This document shows, piece after piece, positions 1 through 9,883 of a stretch of 64,000 nucleotides of DNA (positions are counted from its first letter, which is position 1; each line of letters starts with the position of its first letter). The translations under genes and the position numbers were made by a program. The notes under the pieces were generated by a model that was not told the origin of the DNA, made no database searches, and saw nothing but the letters and a program-made list of their open reading frames with translations. The stretch comes from DASUXY01 sp035301985 (GTDB lineage Bacteria; Bacillota; Bacilli; Bacillales; Amphibacillaceae): positions 62,001-126,000 of the forward strand of contig DATGTE010000003.1 in the NCBI GenBank assembly GCA_035301985.1, written 5' to 3'.

Positions 1-824
1 AAGATGAGGCCTGTCCCTAAAAGGGGAAGAGCATCAACAATCGCTGCAAAAAAAACAATCGTTAAAGCATGTTTAACCTGTAAAATGACTAACCCTATAA
101 AAATAATCGTTGCTGAAATACAGATGAGTATGAGCTGTCCCTTTACATACCCTACGATTGCTTTTTTAAAATGTACGGATAGAGACATACTATACTCACG
201 GATCGATTTCGGTAGATATTGATTGACAATCTTTTTTAAAGCATACCAATCATTTGTAATCAAGAACGTTGCCACCGTCATAAAGATAAGAATCGTGATT
301 GAATGAGGGATAACGGTCAAAAATTCTGGTATGTTCAAAAAGAAACTTTTCAACAGGGAGGCCCCTGAAGCTGTTAAGGATGCGGTGAATTGTTCCAACT
401 CATCGATCATCCGCTGTTGTTGAATGGGATTTAATGTTTGAAAAAAAGAAGCGAACTTGTCGACGAGAATCGATAATTTTTCCAACACAATCGTATTAAA
501 CGAAGTGACGAATCCGGCGAAATAGTTCGGGATTTGTTCAGCCAAGTAAGTTGTTCCTTGGATGATCTCTGTAATGATTAAAAAAATGATGCCAATGATA
601 AAGAAAAAGATGATGACTAAGGTCATGAGCGTCGCCAAAAAACGAGGAATTTTTACTTTTAGTTGCAAAAATGTTACAATTGGGTTGATACACATAGAAA
701 TAATCACTGCACAGATAAAGGGATAGACATATAAAATGACTGATGAAATCAAGAAATAAAGGCCCACAATAACTCCTACTAAGATTGAACACCTAAAAAC
801 TTTTATGAGTAAATGCTTGTACAT
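1..824 (-). CDS. ytvI: YtvI-type AI-2E family membrane protein, 3' end beyond window
   Basis: Partial gene: about 274 codons are present and the C-terminus lies off the left edge (B. subtilis YtvI is about 370 residues). The start ATG at 822-824 follows a GGAG motif. The translation is strongly hydrophobic with several membrane helices from the N-terminus on, and near the edge carries the motif DALPLLGTG, typical of the AI-2E transporter/YtvI family. YtvI belongs to the sporulation branch of this family; its exact function is unknown. It is divergent from citZ, as in B. subtilis. Family assignment is firm; the specific ortholog rests on motif plus neighbourhood. Confidence 0.85.
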   Translation of the reverse strand, partial: MYKHLLIKVFRCSILVGVIVGLYFLISSVILYVYPFICAVIISMCINPIVTFLQLKVKIPRFLATLMTLVIIFFFIIGIIFLIITEIIQGTTYLAEQIPNYFAGFVTSFNTIVLEKLSILVDKFASFFQTLNPIQQQRMIDELEQFTASLTASGASLLKSFFLNIPEFLTVIPHSITILIFMTVATFLITNDWYALKKIVNQYLPKSIREYSMSLSVHFKKAIVGYVKGQLILICISATIIFIGLVILQVKHALTIVFFAAIVDALPLLGTGLI

Positions 825-967
825 GTTAACAACTCCATTTATATACAGGAAAACTTAACATATAATAAGTGATGTAATGAGAAGTCATCAAAAAGGTTGT
901 ATAGTTTTACATATGATTGCCATATTGAAAATAGACTTCCTTGGTACATTCAGTTATGAAAATCATA

Positions 968-1008
968 TGTAAACGTTTATCGTTGTCCCCTTTTTGAAAA
1001 CGGTTAAC
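968..1008 (+). promoter_or_regulatory. Two cre-like boxes upstream of citZ
   Basis: TGTAAACGTTTATC (968-981) and TGAAAACGGTTAAC (995-1008) each match 12 of 14 positions of the CcpA cre consensus TGWNANCGNTNWCA. They lie just upstream of the proposed citZ promoter. B. subtilis citZ is known to be under CcpA and CcpC control. The match is seen; the function is inferred. Confidence 0.55.
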
Positions 1009-1042
1009 TCATAAAAATGTATCGGTGTTTGAACTGTTTTTA

Positions 1043-1071
1043 TTCACTTTACAATCAAAATCCTTTATAAT
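1043..1071 (+). promoter_or_regulatory. Candidate sigma-A promoter of citZ
   Basis: TTCACT (1043-1048), a 17-base spacer, and TATAAT (1066-1071), about 100 bases before the citZ start. The -10 is perfect and the -35 imperfect, as expected for a regulated promoter. Confidence 0.55.
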
Positions 1072-1169
1072 TATTCGTGGGGTTGGCAATGTTACTGAAG
1101 TAATATTGTCAAAAAATAGTAATTTATTAAACAGTACATTTGGAAAACAAAAAAAGGAGAGGGTATGTT

Positions 1170-2288
1170 ATGACAGCAACTAAAGGGCTAGAAGGGGTTG
1201 TAGCAACTCAATCGGCAATCAGTTCGATTATCGATGATCAGTTGACATATGTAGGGTATAAAATTGATGATTTAGCCGAGAAATCAACCTTTGAAGAAGT
1301 AATTTACTTGTTGTGGAATCAAGAGATGCCAACCCAAACTGAATTGGATGAACTAAGAAAAGAGTTAGCAAATAACATGGAACTTCCTGATGGAGTTCTC
1401 GACCATTTGCGTTCTTACGATTTGTCAACAGTACACCCAATGGCTGCATTGAGAAGTGCTGTTTCCATATTAGGTTTGTATGACGATGAAGCTGATGTCA
1501 TGGAAGAAGAAGCGAATAAACGAAAAGCGATTCGCTTACAAGCTAGAATGGCAACAATTGTAACTTCTTTTGCAAGGCTTCGTAAAGGACAAGACCCTGT
1601 TAAACCGAAAAAAGATTTAACATTTGCTGAAAATTTCTTATACATGTTGAACGGTGAAGAAGCAGATGATATTGAAGTTGAAGCAATCGATAAAGCACTT
1701 ATTCTCCACGCCGATCACGAATTGAACGCTTCAACATTTACAGCACGTGTATGCGTAGCTACCTTATCCGACATGTACTCGGGAATAACCGCTGCCATTG
1801 GTGCACTCAAAGGCCCGTTACACGGTGGAGCGAATGAACAAGTTATGAAAATGCTAATGGAAATTGGTGAAGAAGAAAACGCTATCCCATATATTCAAAA
1901 AGCCCTCGATAATAAAGAAAAAATTATGGGTATGGGCCATCGTGTATATCGTACAGGCGACCCTCGTGCGAAACATTTGAAAAAAATGTCTGAAGAATTA
2001 ACAAAGCGATCCGGGCAAGAAAAATGGTATAATATGTCAGTTAAAATTGAAGAATATATTAAAAAGGAAAAAGGATTACCTGCAAACGTAGACTTCTATT
2101 CCGCATCGGTATATCATAGCCTTGGTATCGATCATGACTTATTCACACCAATTTTTGCAGTGAGTCGCGTATCCGGTTGGATTGCTCACATCTTAGAGCA
2201 GTATGAAAACAATCGCTTGATTCGTCCACGTGCAGAATATACAGGTCCGAATACGCAACAATACGTTGCTATTGAAGATCGTTCATAA
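1170..2288 (+). CDS. citZ: Citrate synthase (type II, CitZ)
   Basis: Condenses oxaloacetate and acetyl-CoA to citrate, the entry step of the TCA cycle (cytosol). The protein is 372 residues, the size of B. subtilis CitZ. The three catalytic residues are visible: His218 in GPLHGGANE, His257 in GMGHRVYRTGDPR and Asp308 in DFYSASVYHSLG. The ATG at 1170 is chosen because AAAGGAGAGGG precedes it by a normal distance; an in-frame TTG at 1140 would put that ribosome site inside the gene. It heads the citZ-icd-mdh set, but a strong hairpin follows, so citZ may be made in excess of icd and mdh. Confidence 0.97.
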   Translation: MTATKGLEGVVATQSAISSIIDDQLTYVGYKIDDLAEKSTFEEVIYLLWNQEMPTQTELDELRKELANNMELPDGVLDHLRSYDLSTVHPMAALRSAVSILGLYDDEADVMEEEANKRKAIRLQARMATIVTSFARLRKGQDPVKPKKDLTFAENFLYMLNGEEADDIEVEAIDKALILHADHELNASTFTARVCVATLSDMYSGITAAIGALKGPLHGGANEQVMKMLMEIGEEENAIPYIQKALDNKEKIMGMGHRVYRTGDPRAKHLKKMSEELTKRSGQEKWYNMSVKIEEYIKKEKGLPANVDFYSASVYHSLGIDHDLFTPIFAVSRVSGWIAHILEQYENNRLIRPRAEYTGPNTQQYVAIEDRS

Positions 2289-2300
2289 CAGAGATAAAAT

Positions 2301-2326
2301 AGCCGGAAACCTCCGGCTATTTTTCT
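2301..2326 (+). terminator. Intrinsic terminator after citZ
   Basis: Seven-base-pair stem AGCCGGA/TCCGGCT with a 4-base loop followed by ATTTTTC. Confidence 0.8.
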
Positions 2327-2491
2327 GCTCTCAGAAGCTAATATTTCGGTCTTGAGCGCTTCTTTTCACATGAACGTATAAACAGATTTTTCAGAAGATA
2401 TAGTTGTTTTATTCTTATAAGCATTTATGAGCATAAAAAAATATAATGTGTTAGAATGTAAATGGATTATGAATACATAGGAGGATTTGTC

Positions 2492-3763
2492 ATGACTCAA
2501 GGTGAAAAAATCACAGTAGAAAATGGGAAAGTAAATGTACCAGATCAGCCGATTATTCCATTTATTGAAGGTGACGGAACTGGCCCAGACATTTGGGCAG
2601 CAGCTAGCAAAGTACTCGATGCAGCAGTAGAAAAAGCCTATGATGGTAAAAAGAAGTTGGTTTGGAAAGAGGTTTATGCTGGCGAGAAAGCATATAACAA
2701 GACAGGTGAGTGGTTACCACAAGAAACCCTTGATATGATTGATAAATATAAGGTTGCTATTAAAGGGCCTCTAACGACACCAATTGGCGGTGGTTTCCGT
2801 TCATTGAACGTTGCTTTGCGTCAAGAACTCGACCTTTACAATTGCCTACGCCCTGTACGCTATTTTGAAGGTGTACCATCCCCGGTAAAACGACCTGAAG
2901 ATGTAAACATGGTTATTTTCCGTGAGAATACAGAAGATATTTATGCGGGAATCGAATGGCAAGAAGGAACGCCTGAAGTTAAAAAAGTAATTGACTTTTT
3001 ACAAAATGAAATGGGTGTGGATAATATTCGTTTCCCAGAAACATCAGGAATTGGTATTAAGCCAATCTCCGAAGAGGGTACAAAGCGCCTCGTTCGTGCT
3101 TCAATTCAATATGCGATTGATGAAGGATACAAATATGTTACTTTAGTCCACAAAGGTAATATTATGAAGTTTACAGAAGGTGCGTTCAAACAATGGGGCT
3201 ATGAAGTAGCTGAAGAAGAATTCGGCGACAAAGTTTTCACATGGGAAGAATATGATCGGATCGTTGAAAAAGAAGGTAAAGAAGCGGCAAATAAAGCTCA
3301 AGATGAGGCTGAACAAGCAGGAAAAATCATCGTTAAAGATGCGATTGCTGATATTTTCCTACAGCAAATTCTCACCCGACCAAAAGAACACGGTGTAGTT
3401 GCCACGATGAACTTGAACGGTGACTATATTTCCGATGCTTTAGCGGCACAAGTCGGTGGAATTGGAATTGCTCCAGGTGCGAATATTAACTATGTAACAG
3501 GAAATGCTATCTTTGAAGCAACACATGGTACAGCACCAAAATATGCTGGATTGGATAAAGTGAATCCATCTTCTGTTATTCTTTCAGGTGTGTTAATGCT
3601 TGAATATATGGGATGGAGAGAAGCAGCTGACTTAATTACAGCATCAATGGATAAAACAATTGCATCAAAAGTGGTCACATATGACTTTGCGCGTTTGATG
3701 GATGGTGCAAAAGAAGTAAAATGCTCTGAATTTGGAAATGAATTAATCAAAAACATGGGTTAA
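2492..3763 (+). CDS. icd: Isocitrate dehydrogenase (NADP+)
   Basis: Oxidises isocitrate to 2-oxoglutarate with NADP+. The protein has 423 residues, the same length as B. subtilis Icd. The substrate loop GGGFRSLNVALRQ carries Ser104, the residue equivalent to the phosphorylatable serine of E. coli Icd. NENTED-like and GTAPKYAG motifs of the isocitrate/isopropylmalate dehydrogenase family are present (RENTEDIYAGIE; EATHGTAPKYAG). The ATG at 2492 follows AGGAGG by a good distance; the upstream in-frame ATG at 2462 has no ribosome site. mdh follows after 30 bases, so icd-mdh are probably co-transcribed. Confidence 0.97.
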   Translation: MTQGEKITVENGKVNVPDQPIIPFIEGDGTGPDIWAAASKVLDAAVEKAYDGKKKLVWKEVYAGEKAYNKTGEWLPQETLDMIDKYKVAIKGPLTTPIGGGFRSLNVALRQELDLYNCLRPVRYFEGVPSPVKRPEDVNMVIFRENTEDIYAGIEWQEGTPEVKKVIDFLQNEMGVDNIRFPETSGIGIKPISEEGTKRLVRASIQYAIDEGYKYVTLVHKGNIMKFTEGAFKQWGYEVAEEEFGDKVFTWEEYDRIVEKEGKEAANKAQDEAEQAGKIIVKDAIADIFLQQILTRPKEHGVVATMNLNGDYISDALAAQVGGIGIAPGANINYVTGNAIFEATHGTAPKYAGLDKVNPSSVILSGVLMLEYMGWREAADLITASMDKTIASKVVTYDFARLMDGAKEVKCSEFGNELIKNMG

Positions 3764-3793
3764 TTTATACAAATTAAAGAGGGGGAACGGTCG

Positions 3794-4732
3794 ATGGCAA
3801 TGAACAGAAAAAAGATTTCAGTAATTGGCTCTGGTTTTACTGGAGCCACTACTGCGTTAATGCTCGCCCAGAAAGAACTAGGTGATATCGTTCTCGTCGA
3901 TATTCCTGATATGGAAAATTCGACGAAAGGAAAAGCATTGGACATGTTAGAAGCAAGTCCAGTTCAAGGTTTTGACGCCAACATCATCGGTACTGCTGAC
4001 TATGCAGATACAAAAGACTCTGACCTCGTTATAATCACAGCAGGTATTGCACGCAAACCTGGGATGAGTCGTGATGATCTTGTAAACACGAATGCGAACA
4101 TTATGAAATCTGTTACGAAAGAAATTGTGAAATATTCACCGAGCTGTTACATCATTGTCCTAACGAACCCCGTTGATGCAATGACGTATACAGTATACAA
4201 AGAGTCTGGATTTCCTAAAGAACGTGTCATCGGTCAATCTGGTGTACTCGATACGGCTCGATTTCGCACATTCGTAGCCGAAGAGTTAAATCTTTCTGTA
4301 AAAGACATTACGGGATTTGTTCTCGGCGGTCATGGAGACGATATGGTACCTCTCATACGCTACTCGTATGCTGGGGGTATTCCATTAGAAAAATTAATCT
4401 CAAAAGATCGTCTTGATGCAATCGTTGAACGGACAAGAAAAGGTGGCGGAGAAATCGTTAACTTGCTAGGTAATGGTAGTGCCTACTTTGCCCCTGCAGC
4501 ATCCTTAACCGTAATGGCAGAAGCCATCCTAAAAGACCAGCGTCGCGTCCTTCCATCTATCGCTTATTTAGAAGGAGAGTACGGATATTCCGATATCTAC
4601 CTCGGAGTTCCAACTGTTTTAGGAGGCAATGGAATCGAGAAGATTATCGAATTGGAATTAACTGATGAAGAAAAAGCCGCTCTAGACAAATCAGTTGATT
4701 CTGTCAAAAATGTACTCGACCTATTAAATTAA
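3794..4732 (+). CDS. mdh: Malate dehydrogenase
   Basis: Converts malate to oxaloacetate with NAD+, closing the TCA cycle. It has 312 residues, equal to B. subtilis Mdh and of the lactate dehydrogenase-like type. Visible features are the Rossmann motif GSGFTGAT (12-19), Asp36 that selects NAD+, the substrate arginines in ARKPGMSRDD and the DTARFR segment, and the catalytic His180 in GGHGDDMVP. GAGGGGG lies upstream of ATG 3794. It is the last gene before a strong terminator. Confidence 0.97.
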   Translation: MAMNRKKISVIGSGFTGATTALMLAQKELGDIVLVDIPDMENSTKGKALDMLEASPVQGFDANIIGTADYADTKDSDLVIITAGIARKPGMSRDDLVNTNANIMKSVTKEIVKYSPSCYIIVLTNPVDAMTYTVYKESGFPKERVIGQSGVLDTARFRTFVAEELNLSVKDITGFVLGGHGDDMVPLIRYSYAGGIPLEKLISKDRLDAIVERTRKGGGEIVNLLGNGSAYFAPAASLTVMAEAILKDQRRVLPSIAYLEGEYGYSDIYLGVPTVLGGNGIEKIIELELTDEEKAALDKSVDSVKNVLDLLN

Positions 4733-4750
4733 ATCATAGTCATCTTAAAG

Positions 4751-4788
4751 AGCTTCTTATTACATTTTTTGTAGTAAGAAGCTTTTTT
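4751..4788 (+). terminator. Intrinsic terminator after mdh
   Basis: Thirteen-base stem AGCTTCTTATTAC/GTAGTAAGAAGCT with one wobble pair, followed by a T-run. Confidence 0.85.
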
Positions 4789-4910
4789 CACCTTAGATCC
4801 CACCTCATTTGTAAAATATCATTTACAATCGCTGGAATGTATTCACAGAAGTGATGAACCATTGTAAGATAGATAATGATTAGATATAAAGAAAGGAAAG
4901 ATCACCTCTT

Positions 4911-5606
4911 ATGAAACAGAAGATTCTCATAGTCGATGATGAAATATCCATCGTTACATTATTAAGCTTCCATGTTGAAAGGGCAGGATATACAGTTGAC
5001 ATCGCCTACGATGGTAAGGAAGCAATTCGAAAAGCTGAACAGAACGATTATAGTTTAATCATACTCGACTTAATGCTCCCAAGTATAGATGGTCTAGAAG
5101 TTTGTAAACATTTACGGGAAACAGAGATTACTACACCTATTTTAATGTTAACGGCAAGAGGAGAAGAAATGATTAAATTACAAGGGCTTGAATTGGGAGC
5201 TGATGACTACTTAACGAAGCCGTTTAGCCCTAAAGAAGTAATCGCAAGAATTAAGGCAATTTTAAGAAGAGTTGAGATTTCCAAAGAAAATTATAGCTCT
5301 AGAATACAAATCGGCGATTTAATTATCTATCCAGAAAAACATGAAGCTGAATTGCATGGTGAAGTGTTAACATTTACACGTAAAGAATTCGAGTTATTAG
5401 TATACTTAGCCCATCATAAAGGACACGTATTATCGAGAGATCAGCTGTTGAAAGCGGTTTGGAACTATGATTTTGTCGGAGATAGTCGGATTGTAGATGT
5501 GCATATTAGCCACTTACGGGAAAAAATAGAGCCTCCTTCACAAAAACCAGTCTATATCAAAACGATACGCGGCCTCGGGTATAAAATGGAGGATGTAAAA
5601 CAATAA
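4911..5606 (+). CDS. phoP: PhoP-type response regulator
   Basis: OmpR-family response regulator of 231 residues. The receiver domain (about 1-115) has acidic Asp9/Asp10, phospho-acceptor Asp53 in ILDLMLPSIDG and Lys103 in LTKPFSP; the C-terminal winged helix (about 130-228) ends IKTIRGLGYKME. Sequence and position downstream of mdh match B. subtilis PhoP, which controls the phosphate-starvation regulon. The stop overlaps the phoR start by one base (TAATG), so the pair is translationally coupled. Confidence 0.93.
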   Translation: MKQKILIVDDEISIVTLLSFHVERAGYTVDIAYDGKEAIRKAEQNDYSLIILDLMLPSIDGLEVCKHLRETEITTPILMLTARGEEMIKLQGLELGADDYLTKPFSPKEVIARIKAILRRVEISKENYSSRIQIGDLIIYPEKHEAELHGEVLTFTRKEFELLVYLAHHKGHVLSRDQLLKAVWNYDFVGDSRIVDVHISHLREKIEPPSQKPVYIKTIRGLGYKMEDVKQ

Positions 5607-6979
5607 TGCGTTCATTGTTTACCAGACCACTCATTTCCTATATATTAGGGATTTTTTTTCTCATACTCATTACGGGGGTCATTCAGAGTCAATTAACAGA
5701 CCATGTCATCATATTAATTGCCATCAAAGGCATTGAATTAATCGTGTTAACCATTATGATGTTGCATATCTATGATCGATATATGAAACCGATCAAAAAT
5801 GCATCAGAGACTGTCGACAAACTTGTACAAGGAAAGTACAGTTCGCGAGTATACTATCCATCCCATGGAATTATGGCAGATTTGAGCCAAAAAATAAATA
5901 TGTTAGCCCGAAGCTTGAGTGAGCTCTCGATTCAGGAGGACATCAAAGCAAAACAGCTTTTAACGGTTATTCAAAATTCAGAGAGTGGTTTGGTTTTGAT
6001 TGATGAAAAAGGGTACATTCATTTAGTAAACCGAAAATTTTTATCCTTATTTGGGAAACAAGAATACGATTATATCGGACACATATATTATGAAGTAATA
6101 TGCAACGAAAGAATTCATCGAACGGTTCAAGAAACATTTTTATATGAAAAAAATGTAAAAGACTTATTTACACTCGAATGCCCGTGGGGTGACAAACATA
6201 TAGAAGTTGTTGGTGCACCGATTTTCAATGAAGACAATATCCTTAATGGTGCGGTGCTCGTTCTTTATGATATTACTGAGTTGAAAAAGTTGGAAATCAT
6301 GCGAAAAGATTTTGTTGCTAACGTATCCCACGAGTTACAAACACCGATTACCTCGATCAGCGGTTTTGCTGAGACATTGTTAGACGGTGACTTAGATGAA
6401 CAAACAGAACGGCAGTTTTTAGAGATTATTTACGAGGAAAGCAAGCGCGTTAAAGTTATTGTTTCAGATTTATTAACTTTATCAAAACTAGAAAGAGAAA
6501 ACCCATTTGTATCGTTCAATGATATAGACATCCCTTTGATTTTACATGAAATTGCGCCGATCATTGAACGCCTAGCAAAACAAAAAGAAATAACATTCCG
6601 TATTGACATCCAATCCGATGATTTGTCATTCATGGCAGACGAAAAAATGCTCAAACAAATTTTATTAAACTTATTAACAAATGCTGTGAATTATACACCA
6701 AGACATGGCGAAGTAAACCTTGAGATTGGAGAAGAAAAAGAGTATATTCGTTTTAAAGTAACCGACACGGGAATCGGTATAGATGAAGAGGTCATCCCCC
6801 GTTTGTTCGAGCGATTTTATCGCGTCGACCAAGCGAGAAGTAGGAATACAGGTGGAACGGGTCTCGGTCTAGCCATCGTAAAACATATCGTTGAAGTACA
6901 TGATGGTGAAGTGACCGTTGAAAGTGAACTAGATGAAGGTTCATCATTTACTGTTTATTTACCAAAAGTTCACGATTGA
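5606..6979 (+). CDS. phoR: PhoR-type sensor histidine kinase, short form without extracellular domain
   Basis: Membrane histidine kinase partner of PhoP, 457 residues compared with about 579 in B. subtilis. Two membrane helices (about 10-27 and 34-54) are separated by only a few residues, so the extracytoplasmic PDC domain is missing. After them come HAMP (about 55-108), PAS (about 118-225), the HisKA box NVSHELQTPITSI with His242, and an ATPase domain with N, G1 and G2 boxes (DTGIGI; GGTGLGLAIV). Signals would have to be read by the membrane or PAS region. Start ATG overlaps the phoP stop. Confidence 0.92.
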   Translation: MRSLFTRPLISYILGIFFLILITGVIQSQLTDHVIILIAIKGIELIVLTIMMLHIYDRYMKPIKNASETVDKLVQGKYSSRVYYPSHGIMADLSQKINMLARSLSELSIQEDIKAKQLLTVIQNSESGLVLIDEKGYIHLVNRKFLSLFGKQEYDYIGHIYYEVICNERIHRTVQETFLYEKNVKDLFTLECPWGDKHIEVVGAPIFNEDNILNGAVLVLYDITELKKLEIMRKDFVANVSHELQTPITSISGFAETLLDGDLDEQTERQFLEIIYEESKRVKVIVSDLLTLSKLERENPFVSFNDIDIPLILHEIAPIIERLAKQKEITFRIDIQSDDLSFMADEKMLKQILLNLLTNAVNYTPRHGEVNLEIGEEKEYIRFKVTDTGIGIDEEVIPRLFERFYRVDQARSRNTGGTGLGLAIVKHIVEVHDGEVTVESELDEGSSFTVYLPKVHD

Positions 6980-7044
6980 AGTGGCGAACAAGTGCTTTTT
7001 ATCGATTCAAAGAAGATGTCTGTTCCATGTACGCTTTTCCATTG

Positions 7045-7077
7045 AAACCACTGACTAGTAGGTGGTTTATTTTTTTG
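7045..7077 (+). terminator. Intrinsic terminator after phoPR
   Basis: Stem AAACCAC/GTGGTTT followed by ATTTTTTTG. Confidence 0.75.
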
Positions 7078-7238
7078 TCAAAAATGGTTTAAAAAAGTCA
7101 ACTTGAAAGTGACCACAAAGCTTATTTTAACATGAATGAACATCAATCACGTGAACTCGCATCTAGCGGACACACATTCTTTTTATCTTCTGCCAAAATA
7201 GTGGTAAAATAGCTAGTAATGACCGAGGAGGTTTGCAC

Positions 7239-9872
7239 ATGTCAAAAAAGTTAGTGTTAATTGACGGAAATAGTATTATTTATCGGGCATTTTTTGCCTT
7301 GCCTTTATTGAATAACGATAAAGGTGTCTACACAAATGCTGTTTATGGATTTACAAATATTTTGTTACGGATATTAGAAGAAGAAAAACCAACCCATATA
7401 CTCGTCGCTTTTGATGCAGGTAAAACGACGTTTCGACATAAGACGTATAAGGATTATAAGGGAGGTCGCCAAAAAACACCTCCAGAGCTATCTGAACAAT
7501 TTCCGATTGCAAGGGAGTTGTTAGATGCTTTTGGCATTGCCCATTATGAACTGGATCAGTATGAAGGTGACGATATTATCGGGACGATTGCTAAGCAAGG
7601 TAACGAAAAGAACTGGGATGTAACTGTTATTTCCGGCGACAAAGATTTACTTCAACTTGTTTCCGATCAAGTGACTGTTTATGTAACGAAAAAAGGAGTA
7701 AGTGAAGTTGAAGCATACACACCTGATACACTAAAGGAAAAACTCGGTATCGATCCAGAACAGATGATTGACTTTAAAGCATTAATGGGGGATTCCTCAG
7801 ATAATATTCCCGGCGTTCCCGGCGTAGGAGAAAAAACAGCTCAAAAGTTATTGAAACAGTATGAATCCCTTGAAGATGTTTATGAGCACATTGATGATGT
7901 CAGTGGAAAACGATTGAAAGAAAATTTGAAAAAACATAAAGATGATGCGTTTATGAGCAAAGATCTTGTGACAATCAATGAGCAGTCACCAGTCGAAATT
8001 ACCTTAGATGATTTGGAATACGCAGGATTTCAATCTGAACAAGTATACAGTCTGTTTAAGGACTTAGGATTCAAATCGCTACTCGATCGGCTAGAAACTG
8101 GCGGAGATGAGTCGAATATGAAGGAGCTCCAATCGATCGATTATTCAATCGTCGATGAAGTTACCCCTCAACTTTTTACTGGAAACGAAGCGATTTTCAT
8201 AGAAATACTAACGGACGATTATCATGATGATCCGATTGAAGGGATTGGCGTCGCTAACGAGAAAAATGCGTTTTTTATCCCGACCGAACGAGCAATTACC
8301 TCTGATGTTTTTAAACGGTGGGCAGAGGACCCAGATCAGAAAAAAGTGCTTTTTGACACGAAAAAAACATACGTTTCTTTACTAAAAAGAGGGATTCACA
8401 TACGGGGGATTACGTTTGACATGTTGTTAGCCTCATACTTACTCAATCCTGGTGAAAGTCATCATAGCATCCCTGATATTGCTCAACGGATGAATAAAAG
8501 CAAGATCATGTTCGATGAGGAAGTGTATGGAAAAGGAGCAAAATTACATGTACCCGAACAATCAGTTCTCGCCGAACACGTTGTGCGAAAAACAAAACTT
8601 CTCGCTGAAATGGAGCCAGAAATCACCGAGTTATTACGTGAAAATGAACAGTATGAACTCTTAAAAGAATTAGAAATGCCACTCGCTTTAATTTTAGGTG
8701 AGATGGAGTACACAGGAATCAAAATAGATACAGCTCATTTAGACCACATGGGTACGCAATTAAAGAAAAGATTAGAGGAAATAGAAGAAGATGTATATCG
8801 ACTAGCTGGAGAAACATTTAATTTAAACTCTCCAAAACAATTAGGACCGATTTTGTTTGAAAAGCTGAAGTTACCAGTCATTCGCAAAACAAAAACAGGT
8901 TACTCAACAGCTGCAGATGTATTGGAAAAATTAATTGATCATCATGAAATCATTCCAAAAATTTTATTGTATCGTCAACTTAAGAAGCTACAATCGACCT
9001 ATATTGAAGGCTTATTAAAAGTTGTGAACGAAGAAACGAATAAAGTTCATACCCAATATAATCAAGCTTTAACACAGACAGGAAGATTAAGTTCTACAAA
9101 TCCGAACTTACAAAATATCCCGATTCGTTTGGAAGAAGGTCGAAAAATTCGTCAAGCTTTTATTCCGTCACAAAAAGATTGGTTGTTATTCGCAGCGGAC
9201 TACTCTCAAATTGAGTTACGAGTCCTTGCCCATATATCGAACGATGACCGCCTCGTTAACGCCTTCAATGAAGATATGGATATTCATACACAGACAGCTA
9301 TGGATATATTTCATGTCGAACAAGATGAAGTAAGTCCGAATATGCGTAGACAAGCGAAAACAGTAAATTTTGGTATCGTATACGGAATCAGCGATTACGG
9401 CCTTTCTCAAAACCTCGGTATTCCTCGTAAGGAAGCGAAACAATTTATCGAACGGTACTTTGAAATTTATCCAGGCGTGCGTACCTATATGGACGAAGTA
9501 GTCCAAGAAGCGAAGCATAAAGGGTATGTCACGACATTGATGAAGCGCCGTCGATATTTACCAGAAATTACGAGTCGGAACTTTAATCGACGGAGTTTCG
9601 CAGAACGGACAGCAATCAATACACCGATTCAAGGAAGTGCAGCTGACATCATTAAAAAAGCAATGATTGAAGTGTATAATAAACTGCGGAATGAACAATT
9701 ACAAGCCCGCATGCTACTACAAGTGCATGACGAAATCATACTTGAAGCTCCAGAAGATGAGTTGGAACAATTAAAATCGATTGTCGTCGATATTATGCAA
9801 GAAACAGTCTCATTAAATGTTCCACTGAAGGTTGATTATACATACGGACCGACTTGGTTTGATGCAACATAA
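7239..9872 (+). CDS. polA: DNA polymerase I
   Basis: Repair and Okazaki-fragment polymerase, 877 residues. The N-terminal 5'-nuclease domain (about 1-290) shows LIDGNSIIYRAFF and GDSSDNIPGVPGVGEKTA. The middle 3'-5' exonuclease-like domain (about 300-470) lacks the acidic DTET-type motif, so proofreading is expected to be absent, as in other Bacillus Pol I. The polymerase domain has motif A DYSQIELRVLAH, motif B RRQAKTVNFGIVYG and motif C VHDEIILEAP. ATG 7239 is chosen over an in-frame TTG at 7233 because GAGGAGG is correctly spaced for it. It heads a polA-mutM-coaE operon. Confidence 0.97.
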   Translation: MSKKLVLIDGNSIIYRAFFALPLLNNDKGVYTNAVYGFTNILLRILEEEKPTHILVAFDAGKTTFRHKTYKDYKGGRQKTPPELSEQFPIARELLDAFGIAHYELDQYEGDDIIGTIAKQGNEKNWDVTVISGDKDLLQLVSDQVTVYVTKKGVSEVEAYTPDTLKEKLGIDPEQMIDFKALMGDSSDNIPGVPGVGEKTAQKLLKQYESLEDVYEHIDDVSGKRLKENLKKHKDDAFMSKDLVTINEQSPVEITLDDLEYAGFQSEQVYSLFKDLGFKSLLDRLETGGDESNMKELQSIDYSIVDEVTPQLFTGNEAIFIEILTDDYHDDPIEGIGVANEKNAFFIPTERAITSDVFKRWAEDPDQKKVLFDTKKTYVSLLKRGIHIRGITFDMLLASYLLNPGESHHSIPDIAQRMNKSKIMFDEEVYGKGAKLHVPEQSVLAEHVVRKTKLLAEMEPEITELLRENEQYELLKELEMPLALILGEMEYTGIKIDTAHLDHMGTQLKKRLEEIEEDVYRLAGETFNLNSPKQLGPILFEKLKLPVIRKTKTGYSTAADVLEKLIDHHEIIPKILLYRQLKKLQSTYIEGLLKVVNEETNKVHTQYNQALTQTGRLSSTNPNLQNIPIRLEEGRKIRQAFIPSQKDWLLFAADYSQIELRVLAHISNDDRLVNAFNEDMDIHTQTAMDIFHVEQDEVSPNMRRQAKTVNFGIVYGISDYGLSQNLGIPRKEAKQFIERYFEIYPGVRTYMDEVVQEAKHKGYVTTLMKRRRYLPEITSRNFNRRSFAERTAINTPIQGSAADIIKKAMIEVYNKLRNEQLQARMLLQVHDEIILEAPEDELEQLKSIVVDIMQETVSLNVPLKVDYTYGPTWFDAT

Positions 9873-9883
9873 GGGGGAGAAGC

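Noticed and set aside
2462..2491. Upstream ATG for icd
   Set aside because: The ribosome site AGGAGG lies between this ATG and the family start at 2492.
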